Made by a program: the position numbers and the translations under genes
In this document: positions 32,905 through 40,755 of the stretch, piece after piece
Position numbering within the stretch: the stretch's first letter is position 1
Layout of the letters: every line of letters starts with the position of its first letter
The notes under the pieces: model-generated
Databases searched by the model: none
What the model saw: only the letters and a program-made list of their open reading frames with translations
What the model was told of the DNA's origin: nothing
NCBI GenBank assembly: GCA_001603075.1
Contig: LVBB01000020.1
Location: 24,216 to 84,757, forward strand
Direction: 5' to 3'
Length of the DNA: 60,542 bases
Source: Phycisphaerales bacterium Planc_01
GTDB taxonomy: Bacteria > Planctomycetota > Phycisphaerae > Sedimentisphaerales > Anaerobacaceae

Positions 32905-34820
32905 TTCTCTTTGCGTTTGCCGCCTCGGTCGTTCAGCATTTCCTTTGCCGCATTGACAATATCATCGGCTGTCACGCCGACCTGCATGAGTTGCGCTCGG
33001 CGAGAATCGTGTCCGATAAACCGTCGAGGCGCCGCCAGAACGCGAATGCGGGCGGCGTCCAGGCCCATTTCGGCCGCCCGTTCGAGGACGGCTGAGCCAA
33101 ACCCGCACGCGGCATGATGATCCTCGACCGTGATGAGGCCCTTTCTCCCGGACAGAGCCGTCAGGATTGCTGCATCGACCGGTGCGGCGAACCGCGCGTT
33201 GACGACGTCGACGGCGATCCCGTCGTCGTCCAGAAGCTCGGCGGCCTGGAGCGCCTCGGACAACAGCGTCCCATAACTGGCGATCGTCAGGACCGCCTTG
33301 CGGGCGTGCCTGACCACGACGCTCCTGCCCAATTCGAACGGCGCATCGGATGCGGCGCAGACCGAATCGTCCGCGGGGACCGCGTCTTTGGGATACCGAA
33401 TCACCACCGGCTGGCTCTGCGACAGGGCGAACTCCAGCGCACGCTTCATTTCAACGGCGTCGGCCGGCGCCACGAGGACCATGTTGGGCATCATCCGCAT
33501 GTAGCCGATGTCCATCAGTCCGTGATGCGTCGGTCCGTCGGAGCCGACCAGACCCGCCCGGTCCACACAGAACACCACGGGCAGGTTCTGCAGGGCCACT
33601 TCCTGGAAGATGTGGTCGAACCCGCGCTGGAGGAAGGTCGAGTAAATGCAGACCACCGGCCGCAGCCCGGCCTTGGCGATGCCCGCGGCGATGTCCACGG
33701 CGGCGCTCTCGGCGATGCCCACGTCGTAGAACCGCTCGGGGTGTTTGGCGCGAAACGCGACCAGGCCCGTGCCGTCGCACATGGCCGAGGTGATCGCCAC
33801 AATGCGATGGTCGCGCTCGGCCAACTCGGTCAGGGACTCTCCAAAGGCCTCGGTGAAGCTCTTCTGCTCGCTTTCCGGGGCCGCCTCGACGCAATTGCCG
33901 TTGATCTTGAAGGGCCCCGTCGAGTGGAATCGGGTCGGCCCCTCGTCGGCCGGGTTGAAGCCTTTGCCCTTCTTGCTGTAAACGTGCAGCAGGACGGGGT
34001 GATTGACCTCCTTGAGCGCCTCGAAGAGCTGCACGAGCGACTCGATGTCATGCCCATCGACGGGCCCGAAGTACGGCACGTTGAGGCTCTCGAACAACTG
34101 GCTGGGCGGCAGGACCATGCGGATGCTCTTCTTGATCTTCTCGACCGCCTCTTCCACGCCGCGACCGATGCCCGGAACGTGTTCGAGGATGTTCCGCGTC
34201 GTCCGTCGGAGGTCTTCGTACGTGTGGCTCAGGCGGAACCGTGAGAAGTACTTGGCGACGGCGCCGACCGTGACGTCGATGGCCATGCTGTTGTCGTTGA
34301 GCACGACCAGGAGCTGGCGCTTGACCAGACCGAGGTTGTTGAGCCCCTCGAAAGAGGTCCCGTTGACGATGCTGGCGTCGCCGACGAAGGCGACGATCTT
34401 CGGCGCGGCCGCCTTGGCCTTCAGTTGCTCTCCGAGGGCCATGCCGACGGCGGTGGTGACCGACGTACCGGCGTGTCCAACGGTGAACTGGTCGTATTCG
34501 CTCTCGGCGGGGTTGGGGAACCCGCTGATTCCACCGACCTGTCGCAACCGCTCGAACCCGGCCTTGCGGCCCGTGATGATCTTATGCGTATAGCACTGAT
34601 GGCCCACGTCCCACAGGAGTTTGTCCTGCTTGAAGTCGAAAACATAGTGCAGCGCCAGGGTCATCTCGACGGCGCCGAGATTGCTGGCCAGATGGCCGCC
34701 CGTTTGGCTGATCGAACGCAACATGAACTGACGAATCTCTTCCGCCAGCGTCTCCAACTCCGACATCGACAGCTTTTTCAGGTCGGCCGGGCTGTTGATC
34801 GTCTCCAACAGACTGCTCAT
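32901..34820 (-). CDS. dxs: 1-deoxy-D-xylulose-5-phosphate synthase
   Basis: 639 residues; condenses pyruvate and glyceraldehyde 3-phosphate with thiamine diphosphate, the first step of the MEP isoprenoid pathway. GHQCYTHKIITGRK gives the catalytic His, VGDASIVNGTSFEGLNNLG is the ThDP/Mg region, DGHDIESL and YSKKGKGFNPAD follow, then VGIAESAAVDIAAGIAKAGL with the catalytic Glu, DRAGLVGSDGPTHHG with the Arg, Asp and His of the active site, and RYPKD. Two positions differ from most Dxs: GDG is GDA, and E-Q-H-A is E-S-A-A. The start at 34820 has GGGGTGA 8 nt upstream; GTG at 34856 is in frame but less likely. The frame overlaps nadK by 4 nt. Confidence 0.92.
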   Translation of the reverse strand: MSSLLETINSPADLKKLSMSELETLAEEIRQFMLRSISQTGGHLASNLGAVEMTLALHYVFDFKQDKLLWDVGHQCYTHKIITGRKAGFERLRQVGGISGFPNPAESEYDQFTVGHAGTSVTTAVGMALGEQLKAKAAAPKIVAFVGDASIVNGTSFEGLNNLGLVKRQLLVVLNDNSMAIDVTVGAVAKYFSRFRLSHTYEDLRRTTRNILEHVPGIGRGVEEAVEKIKKSIRMVLPPSQLFESLNVPYFGPVDGHDIESLVQLFEALKEVNHPVLLHVYSKKGKGFNPADEGPTRFHSTGPFKINGNCVEAAPESEQKSFTEAFGESLTELAERDHRIVAITSAMCDGTGLVAFRAKHPERFYDVGIAESAAVDIAAGIAKAGLRPVVCIYSTFLQRGFDHIFQEVALQNLPVVFCVDRAGLVGSDGPTHHGLMDIGYMRMMPNMVLVAPADAVEMKRALEFALSQSQPVVIRYPKDAVPADDSVCAASDAPFELGRSVVVRHARKAVLTIASYGTLLSEALQAAELLDDDGIAVDVVNARFAAPVDAAILTALSGRKGLITVEDHHAACGFGSAVLERAAEMGLDAARIRVLAAPRRFIGHDSRRAQLMQVGVTADDIVNAAKEMLNDRGGKRKEK

Positions 34821-34904
34821 AAAGGAAATCACCCCAATGAAGATATCAGTCGCCACATTCTAATCGAAAGCGTCCCGGCGTGCAGCCAAATCGCAATTTC
34901 AGCG

Positions 34905-34931
34905 AAAAAAAGCCGACGTGCCGCCCCCGGC
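34905..34931 (-). terminator. Putative intrinsic terminator after the YkgJ-like gene
   Basis: On the minus strand GCCG...CGGC (34928-34931 with 34912-34915) precedes seven T (34905-34911). The stem is only four strong pairs, so the call is tentative. It separates the YkgJ-like gene from dxs. Confidence 0.4.
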
Positions 34932-35008
34932 CTGACAGATGGAGGCACAAACGGGCGGACCGACGTGGGCTCCAACGCCCTGCCGCAAACCGCAAACGCG
35001 GGCGAGGA

Positions 35009-35275
35009 TCAGTCGAAATGATACCCGCACGTGTCGGCGGTGATCAGCTCCGACTCCGTACGCGGATACTTGCGGCAGTTCAGGGGACGGAACGGGTAGA
35101 CCGAACAGTAAATCTTGCCGTCTCCGTTGGTCTTGATGAACGGGCAGGGGTTGGGCAGCTTGCAGCAGGCGCCGCAATGGACGCATTGGCCCTTCCGCCG
35201 CTTCGAAACGGGCAGAACCGACGTGAACGTCCTCTTGAGCTTGGCGCCCCAGGTGTTTCTCTTCTCATCAGGCAT
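35009..35275 (-). CDS. YkgJ-family cysteine-cluster protein
   Basis: 88 residues. The cysteines are arranged CVHCGACCKLPNPCPF (about 36-51), then YCSVYPFRPLNCRKYP and DTCGYHF, the pattern of the YkgJ / CxxCxxCC family (UPF0153), which binds zinc or an iron-sulfur cluster; function unknown. A basic N-terminus precedes the cluster. The start MPDEKRNTW at 35275 is chosen with AGG 8-9 nt upstream; the frame is open to 35341. It lies 99 nt after dnaA in the transcription direction and may be read from the dnaA transcript. A weak terminator follows. Confidence 0.8.
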   Translation of the reverse strand: MPDEKRNTWGAKLKRTFTSVLPVSKRRKGQCVHCGACCKLPNPCPFIKTNGDGKIYCSVYPFRPLNCRKYPRTESELITADTCGYHFD

Positions 35276-35374
35276 GGATCGAATCCTGAAAGGTTTCTTG
35301 CGTTTACGAAAGTCCGGGCGGCGGGTTCGGGCCGCGTGCATCGGGCGGCTCGGTCATGAGAGGCGAGCCCGCGT

Positions 35375-36835
35375 TCAACGAGCGATGCCGTCTTCGAGGT
35401 CCATGAGGATCGCCTGGGCCTTGACCACCTTGTTGCCGTGTGGGCCTTGCCAGTGGACCTCCTCGTTGCGCTGAAGCAGGGCCTCGACCTTCTTGCAGGC
35501 CACCAGAACGGTGGCATGGTTCTTGTTGCCCATCGCCCGACCCACCTCCGACGACGACATCTTCGTGTGTTTGCGGGTCAGGTACATGCTGAAGTGCCGC
35601 GCCAGCGAGACGGTGCGATCCTTCTTGGCCGAGTGGAGATTGGCGGGCGTCGTGCCGAAATAGGCGGCGACCGTGCTCTCGATGTCGCTGACGTGGACGA
35701 TCGGATCGCATCGCTCGATGTGCTCGGCCAGCACGCTCTGGGCCATCGCCAGGGTGACCTTCTCGTTCTGAAGGGCGGCATAGGCCACCAGCTTCAGCAG
35801 GGCGCCTTCCAGCTCGCGCACGTTGGTGCGCACCCGCTCGGCGACGAACCGCACGACGCCCTCAGACATCTGGCCGGCGTGGGCGGTCCTGCTGTCGCCG
35901 AATGCGCCGGCGACCATCCGCTCGGCGAACTGTCGGCAGATCGCACAGCGCGTCTGGAAGTCCGGCGGCTCGATCTTCACCACCATGCCCGAGACGAAAC
36001 GGTTGACCAGCTTCTCCGACAACTGCCCGATCATCTTGGGATGGGCGTCCGAGACGAGGATGACCTGCTTGCCCGCCAGATTGATCGTGTTGAAGGTGTG
36101 CAGAAACTCCTCCTGCGTCGAAGGCTTGCTGGCCAGAAAGTGCACGTCGTCGATCGCCAGCAGATCGGTCTTTCGCATGCGGGCCCGGAACGCCTCAAGC
36201 TTCTTCGTCTTCAGCGCCATCACGAATTGATTGGCGAACTCCTCGGCGGACAGATAGAGCCAGTTGGTCTGCGGCCGGACCTCGCTGACGCCGTTGCAGA
36301 TGCCCTGGAGCAGGTGCGTCTTGCCGACGCCGTAGCCGCCGTGGATGAACAGAGGATTGAACGGACTCTGCTGCTCGCGAACGACCGCCTTGGCCGCACT
36401 GTAGGCCAGCTCGTTCGTCGGACCCACCACGAAGGTGTCGAGCGAGAGCTTCAGCCCTCTCGACGAGCCCGATATGGTCGGTGTCCCCGACGACGCGCCG
36501 GGCTTCTGAGGGCCTGCCGCCGGCGGCTCGACAACCGACGGACGACGCTTCTCCGAGAGATCCGAATCGACGGCAAACGCAATCGTTGGATGACCGCCGG
36601 TGGCCGTATGTGCGGCCGCCTTGATGTCCCGCAGGAAGTGACTCTCGAGCCAGTTGGCCATGAAGGGGTTCGGCACCCCGATCTTGAGGTATCCTTCGGC
36701 CAACGTGAACTGCGCACAATTCTGAAACCAGATCTTGTATTTCTGGGGACCGATGCGTCCCATGAGAGCTTCAGCAATGGCCTCAGCACCGGGTCCCGCC
36801 GTGCGGGACCCCTCATCCATGATCGTGCCCTGCAT
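35375..36835 (-). CDS. dnaA: Chromosomal replication initiator protein DnaA
   Basis: 486 residues. Domain I: ALMGRIGPQKYKIWFQNC (near the N-terminus). A variable linker is at about 100-150. Domain III: LFIHGGYGVGKTHLLQG is Walker A (about 180), LLAIDDVHFLASKPSTQEEFLHTFN Walker B (about 240), VSDAHPKMI the sensor 1 strand and FVAERVRTNVRELEGALLKL sensor 2. Domain IV: VSLARHFSMYLTRKHTKMSSSEVGRAMGNKNHATVLVACKK binds DnaA boxes (described by its span, about 435-475); the usual G-x-R-D-H-S-T-V signature reads GNKNHATV here. ATG 36835 has GGGAG 6 nt upstream; GTG 36895 is the longer alternative. dnaN and gyrB are not adjacent, unlike in many bacteria. Confidence 0.94.
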   Translation of the reverse strand: MQGTIMDEGSRTAGPGAEAIAEALMGRIGPQKYKIWFQNCAQFTLAEGYLKIGVPNPFMANWLESHFLRDIKAAAHTATGGHPTIAFAVDSDLSEKRRPSVVEPPAAGPQKPGASSGTPTISGSSRGLKLSLDTFVVGPTNELAYSAAKAVVREQQSPFNPLFIHGGYGVGKTHLLQGICNGVSEVRPQTNWLYLSAEEFANQFVMALKTKKLEAFRARMRKTDLLAIDDVHFLASKPSTQEEFLHTFNTINLAGKQVILVSDAHPKMIGQLSEKLVNRFVSGMVVKIEPPDFQTRCAICRQFAERMVAGAFGDSRTAHAGQMSEGVVRFVAERVRTNVRELEGALLKLVAYAALQNEKVTLAMAQSVLAEHIERCDPIVHVSDIESTVAAYFGTTPANLHSAKKDRTVSLARHFSMYLTRKHTKMSSSEVGRAMGNKNHATVLVACKKVEALLQRNEEVHWQGPHGNKVVKAQAILMDLEDGIAR

Positions 36836-36939
36836 CGACATCTCCCTATCAGCACTGATAATCAGGCTGTTATCAAGCACATATTCATGTTTCACTGGAG
36901 AGTCCGACCCTCCAACAGAAACCGAACCACAGAGAAGCT

Positions 36940-36967
36940 ATTATTTCGCCCGCCGCCCTCAAATCAA
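36940..36967 (-). promoter_or_regulatory. Possible dnaA promoter
   Basis: TTGATT (36962-36967, 4/6) and AATAAT (36940-36945, 5/6) on the minus strand with a 16-nt spacer; predicted +1 near 36933, about 98 nt ahead of the dnaA ATG. Confidence 0.35.
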
Positions 36968-36986
36968 TGCCGTTCCGACCGCTTTC

Positions 36987-37085
36987 TTTTCCACCAAGCA
37001 CAGAGGCTGAGACCCACTGGCTTTGCGCGCGAAAAAATTTAGTTGTCAACACGTTTTGCACGACGCAAAACCGCTTTGTGGAAAA
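36987..37085. other. Candidate DnaA-box cluster / replication origin region
   Basis: A perfect TTWTNCACA-type box TTTTCCACA (minus strand, 37077-37085) and a one-mismatch box TTTTCCACC (plus, 36987-36995) flank the only A/T-rich tract of the area (GAAAAAATTTAGTTGTCAAC, 37031-37050). Position just upstream of dnaA is typical of origins or of DnaA autoregulation. Two boxes are few for an origin and genes on both sides run the same way, so this is tentative. Confidence 0.3.
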
Positions 37086-37470
37086 CCTGTGCATGGACTC
37101 GTTCGTCGGCGTTTCCCTCGCTTGGGATCGGCGTTTTCAGCACTGAAACCGCGGATCCACCGCCCACCGTGCGCGTCGTCACGCGCATTGCAGCGTCGCG
37201 TTGCAGGACCGACGGACGGCATGGGTGATGCGTCGTGAAAGGGCGCAAACAGTCATGCCGTGACATGCTGCACCTTCAAAGGCGGGATCGACCGAACGGT
37301 CCGTCGTGCGCGGCCTCGACGGCGCGGTGCGCGCCGTCCGGACGGGACGCGGCGCGACACCGGCGCTCGAGTCTCCGGCCTAAGGCCGGACAGGGCCGCA
37401 AACAGAAGCGGCGGTGATGCAAAGATGCGTAACGCAACTACGGAAGAGCAGGAAAGCGATCACGCCGCGC
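37086..37470. other. Intergenic region between rplI and the dnaA upstream region
   Basis: 385 nt, no supported gene. It contains the hairpin TCCGGCC-taa-GGCCGGA (about 37374-37390) without a T-run on either side, so it may be a repeat or a Rho-type end of the rpsF operon rather than an intrinsic terminator. The remainder is GC-rich and featureless. Confidence 0.5.
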
Positions 37471-37944
37471 CTACTCCTCCTCTTTCGGCTCTTCTTCGGT
37501 TTGTTCGGCGACGACCACCACGTTCACCGTCGCCGTGACATCTTCGGCGAACTTGAGCGTGACGCTGTGGGCGCCGACCTGCTTGATGTGCTCGGGCAGC
37601 CGTACGACCTCGTCGGCCACCATGAACCCCTGCTCGCGCAGGTTCGCCGCGATCATCCGGTCGGTGATCGATCCGAACAGCACGCCGTGCTCGTTCGCCT
37701 TGGCCGCCAGCACCGCCTCGGCGCCGTTGACCGCCTCGGCCGCCGCACTGAGACGCTTGCGTTCCTTGAGCCGTTCCTCGGCGCGTTCGGCCTTGGCCTT
37801 GGCGATCGCCCGGATGTTGCCCTCATTGGCAACCTTCGCCAAGCCCTGCGGCAACAAGTAGTTGCGCGCGTACCCCTCGGTCACGTCGACGACGTCGCCG
37901 AGCCACCCCAGTCTCCTGATATCTTCGCAAAGCAAAACCTTCAT
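37471..37944 (-). CDS. rplI: Large ribosomal subunit protein bL9
   Basis: 157 residues. MKVLLCEDIRRLGWLGDVVDVTEGYARNYLLPQGLA (start of the protein; 36 residues by span) is the N-terminal rRNA-binding domain with the conserved G-D-V-V-x-V-x-x-G-Y-A-R-N-Y-L-x-P core. A long connecting helix (about 40-75) and the C-terminal domain (LFGSITDRMIAANLREQG, IKQVGAHSVTLKFAEDVTATVNVVVV) follow. The tail EEEPKEEE is an acidic extension. It is last in the rpsF-ssb-rpsR-rplI operon, in the usual order. Confidence 0.97.
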   Translation of the reverse strand: MKVLLCEDIRRLGWLGDVVDVTEGYARNYLLPQGLAKVANEGNIRAIAKAKAERAEERLKERKRLSAAAEAVNGAEAVLAAKANEHGVLFGSITDRMIAANLREQGFMVADEVVRLPEHIKQVGAHSVTLKFAEDVTATVNVVVVAEQTEEEPKEEE

Positions 37945-38024
37945 CGTCTATTCCTCGCAACGTTTTCTCTTGAGGCCAGGGGCCCGGGGCCGGCGTGCCG
38001 GGCCTGGGCGCCGAGACCGATCGG

Positions 38025-38288
38025 CTATGTGGAGTACGGCAGCAACGCCATGAACCGGGCCCGCTTGATCGCCCGCTTGGCCTTCCGCTGACACCCGGCG
38101 CAGTTGCCGCTGCGCTTGCGCGAGTAGATCTTCCCGCGGTTGGTCAGCAGCTTCTGCAGAGTGTCGATGTCCTTGTAGTCGATGTAGCTGATCCCGCCTC
38201 GGCAGAAGCGGCATTGGGTCTGATCGCGCGCCCCGGCGAAGCCCGGTCTTCTTCTTGGTCGTTTCTTTTGTTGTGGTCGTGGTGCCAT
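38025..38288 (-). CDS. rpsR: Small ribosomal subunit protein bS18, cysteine-containing form
   Basis: 87 residues. A basic N-terminus (RPQQKKRPRRRPGFAG) is followed by CRFCRGGISYIDYKDIDTLQKLL, RGKIYSRKRSGNCAGCQRKAKRAIKRARFMALLPY. The two C-x2-C pairs mark the zinc-binding (C+) paralogue type of S18. It binds S6 on the 30S platform, and its gene is two places after rpsF here. Spacing to ssb is 48 nt, to rplI 80 nt. Confidence 0.96.
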   Translation of the reverse strand: MAPRPQQKKRPRRRPGFAGARDQTQCRFCRGGISYIDYKDIDTLQKLLTNRGKIYSRKRSGNCAGCQRKAKRAIKRARFMALLPYST

Positions 38289-38336
38289 CGTCTACCTCTT
38301 CGCTAACAACGTAAGCTGGTTTTGAATGCGCCTCTG

Positions 38337-38777
38337 TTAGAACGGTATCTCATCGTCGCCGGCCTGGCCGTACGACCGCGCCGGCGAGGCGCTCTGGTCG
38401 CCGCCATAGCTCTGGTCGGCATGATCGGGCCCACCTCCGCCCCCGCCCGTACCCGGCAGGAACTGGAAGTTCTCGATCGTAATCCTGAGCCGGCTCTTCT
38501 TGGTCCCATCCTGAGCGGTCCAGGAGTCGTAGGTCAGCCGGCCTTCGAGGAAGATCGGCTTGCCCTTGCTGAAGAACTTGTTGATATTCTCGGCCATGCG
38601 TCCAAAGGCGCGGCAATCGACGAAACAGGTCTCATCCCGCTGGCCACCGTCCTGGGCCGTCCATTTGCGATTCGTCGCCACGCCGAAATCGACCACCGCG
38701 GTCTGACTCGGCGTGTAGGAGAGCTGCGGGTCACGCGTCAGGTTCCCCATCAGCAGCACTTTGTTGAAGCTGGCCAT
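38337..38777 (-). CDS. ssb: Single-stranded DNA-binding protein
   Basis: 146 residues. OB-fold: FNKVLLMGNLTRDPQLSYTPSQTAVVDFGVATNR, ETCFVDCRAFGRMAENINKFFSKGKPIFLEGRL, RLRITIENFQFLPG (each an expected SSB segment). A Gly-rich linker (GGGGGGPDHADQ) leads to the acidic tip DDEIPF, which recruits replication and repair proteins. Cytoplasmic homotetramer. Located between rpsF and rpsR, the classical arrangement. Confidence 0.97.
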   Translation of the reverse strand: MASFNKVLLMGNLTRDPQLSYTPSQTAVVDFGVATNRKWTAQDGGQRDETCFVDCRAFGRMAENINKFFSKGKPIFLEGRLTYDSWTAQDGTKKSRLRITIENFQFLPGTGGGGGGPDHADQSYGGDQSASPARSYGQAGDDEIPF

Positions 38778-38876
38778 AGTCCACTTCTCCGTCCAATTTC
38801 CTGCACGGCAGGGATTCCGTCATCCGCCCGCCACGTCGCACCATCGGCGTCCGGCAGCAGGCCCGACGGCTCGTCA

Positions 38877-39353
38877 TCACTCTGCCGCTTCGTCCGTGTT
38901 GTCACCGCCGTCCTGGACGGCTTCATCCATCTCGGCGGCGGGCATCGGGACCGGCGATCGTCTCCGGCCCTCCGGCGACTCGGCAGTCTCGGGCACATCC
39001 AGCGACGGAGCCGGCTCGCCCTTGATGTCGCGCTCGATCATCTCGGCCGGACGCTTCTCCGTCGTCAGGATCAGGGCACGCATGACCTTCTCCGACAACA
39101 GAACGTCCTTCTCGATCCCCGAGATCCGACGGCCGTCGACGTTGAAGTAGCAGAGAATGTACGTGCCTCGTGATTTGTGGTCGATGTCGTAGGTGAGTTT
39201 GCGCTCCTGCCATTTCCGCATCGAGACCACCTCGGCATCCGCGCGCTGCAGGATGGTGTTGATCACGGAGAGCGTGCCCTCCCAATCCGCCGCTGCCTGG
39301 GCGGAGTCGACCAAGAACATCCCTTCATATAACCGCTTTGTTACCGTTTCCAA
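38877..39353 (-). CDS. rpsF: Small ribosomal subunit protein bS6
   Basis: 158 residues. LYEGMFLVDSAQAAADWEGTL, ADAEVVSMRKWQERKLTYDIDHKSRGTYILCYFNVDG and VLLSEKVMRALILTT give the S6 ferredoxin-like fold; a long acidic, Pro/Glu-rich tail (about 118-158) is longer than in E. coli. The start is taken as TTG (39353): GGGAGGT lies 7 nt upstream, while no ATG is in a suitable place before MTKRLY-like sequence. The frame extends to 39434 into the pth gene without support. First gene of the ribosomal/ssb operon. Confidence 0.95.
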   Translation of the reverse strand: METVTKRLYEGMFLVDSAQAAADWEGTLSVINTILQRADAEVVSMRKWQERKLTYDIDHKSRGTYILCYFNVDGRRISGIEKDVLLSEKVMRALILTTEKRPAEMIERDIKGEPAPSLDVPETAESPEGRRRSPVPMPAAEMDEAVQDGGDNTDEAAE

Positions 39354-39430
39354 ACCTGTTACCTCCCGATCACAATCAGCAATCTCAGAAATCCAAGCTC
39401 TATTGCCATCACGCCGGCCGGCGTGTTCGG

Positions 39431-40006
39431 TCACGCCGGGCCGCTGTTGAACTCATTCATCGTCCTGTCGATCCCGGATTCGAGCCAGCACAGCACCGCG
39501 TCGCGCGTCCGGACGATCGCCTCGTTGAGCAGGGGCCGTTCGTCTTCCGCCGGCCGGCCCAACACGTAATCGACCGCCACGGCGCCCGGGCAGTCGCCGA
39601 TGCCGATCCGACAGCGGGCGAATTCATCACTGCCCAGCCTGGCGATGATATCCGCCAGCCCGTTGTGCCCGCCGGCCGAGCCCTTCGCCCGGACGCGAAT
39701 CCGTCCCGGCGCCAGCGCCCGGTCGTCCGTAATCACGATCAGGTCCTCCAGAGCGAGCTTGTAGAACCCGACCGCCGTGGCGACCGCCTGACCGCTGCGA
39801 TTCATGTACTGCCACGGCTTCATCAGCATGACCTTTCGATCGCGATACCAGCCTTCACCGACCCGCGCGCCGAACTTCTGCTGCCTGGCCGGAATCCCCA
39901 GCGCCGCGTCCAGGGCCTCGATCACCTTGAACCCCAGATTGTGGCGCGTCTCGGCGTATTCCGGCCCCGGGTTGCCCAGGCCGACTACCAGTTTCAGATC
40001 AGCCAT
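39431..40006 (-). CDS. pth: Peptidyl-tRNA hydrolase
   Basis: 191 residues; frees tRNA from stalled peptidyl-tRNA. KLVVGLGNPGPEYAETRHNLGF contains the catalytic-region His, KPWQYMNRSGQAV binds tRNA, VITDDRALAPGRIRVRAKGSAGGHNGL includes the catalytic Asp and the conserved GGHNG, and RCRIGIGDCPG follows. Length and motif order are standard. rplY lies 30 nt upstream, and rpsF follows about 78 nt downstream: the rplY-pth-rpsF order is common. Confidence 0.97.
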   Translation of the reverse strand: MADLKLVVGLGNPGPEYAETRHNLGFKVIEALDAALGIPARQQKFGARVGEGWYRDRKVMLMKPWQYMNRSGQAVATAVGFYKLALEDLIVITDDRALAPGRIRVRAKGSAGGHNGLADIIARLGSDEFARCRIGIGDCPGAVAVDYVLGRPAEDERPLLNEAIVRTRDAVLCWLESGIDRTMNEFNSGPA

Positions 40007-40036
40007 CGGTTCCCGTCCAGCCCATCGCCCACCACG

Positions 40037-40681
40037 CTACGACTCGGTCCCTTCCTCGGACGGTTCCTTCTTCTCGCCGATGACCTCCGGCGCGGTCGGG
40101 GCCTCTTCCTCAAGCTGCTCGGTCGACTTGGCCGCCGCCACGACGTGGCAGGCCACGAGCAGGGTCTCCGGCGCGCTGACCAGGGCCACGCCGTCCGGCA
40201 ACGCCACGTCGCCGGCGTGGATGGCCTGACCGACGCTCAACTCCTTGACGGAGACAACGATCGACTCGGGAATGTTCGTCACCATGCACTCGACTTCGAT
40301 GCGGTCGGCGTGCTCCTCGACGATGCCGCCCTCGTGCGTCCCCTGGGCGGTCCCCTTCAACTCGATCGGCACGCTCACGCGGACGGTTTCCGTCACATCG
40401 ACGCGCATCAGATCGACGTGCACGATGTCCCGGCCCAGATGGTCGTACTGCAACTCTTTGATCATCATCTTCTGGGTCTTGCCGCCGACCTTGACGTCCA
40501 ACACCCGATGGCCGTGGCGCAGCCCTTCGATGAAGTCGTGCGCGTCCAGCGAAATCGCGACCGGGTCCTGCTTGTGGCCGTAGACGATCGCCGGAATCTG
40601 GCCCTGCCGGCGGACGCGGGCGGCCGCCTTCGAACCGGTGCGCTCTCTGATCTGTGCCTCTAACAACAACGTCTCATTCAT
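40037..40681 (-). CDS. rplY: Large ribosomal subunit protein bL25, CTC/TL5 type
   Basis: 214 residues, the long (CTC) form of L25. The N-terminal 5S rRNA-binding domain is ERTGSKAAARVRRQGQIPAIVYGHKQDPVAISLD, then HRVLDVKVGGKTQKMMIKELQYDHLGRDIVHVDLMRVD; the C-terminal domain (about 95-185) has VPIELKGTAQGTHEGGIVE and ECMVTNIPESIVVSVKELSVGQAIHAGDV. The acidic tail (EEEAPTAPEV..KKEPSEEGTES) is variable. It belongs to the prs-rplY-pth cluster, 74 nt downstream of prs. Confidence 0.96.
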   Translation of the reverse strand: MNETLLLEAQIRERTGSKAAARVRRQGQIPAIVYGHKQDPVAISLDAHDFIEGLRHGHRVLDVKVGGKTQKMMIKELQYDHLGRDIVHVDLMRVDVTETVRVSVPIELKGTAQGTHEGGIVEEHADRIEVECMVTNIPESIVVSVKELSVGQAIHAGDVALPDGVALVSAPETLLVACHVVAAAKSTEQLEEEAPTAPEVIGEKKEPSEEGTES

Positions 40682-40755
40682 AATCTTTGCACCCGAAAAA
40701 ACGAATTTCAGACCGTTCTACCCGATCCCATAGCCCCCGACAGCGACTCTCCGCC

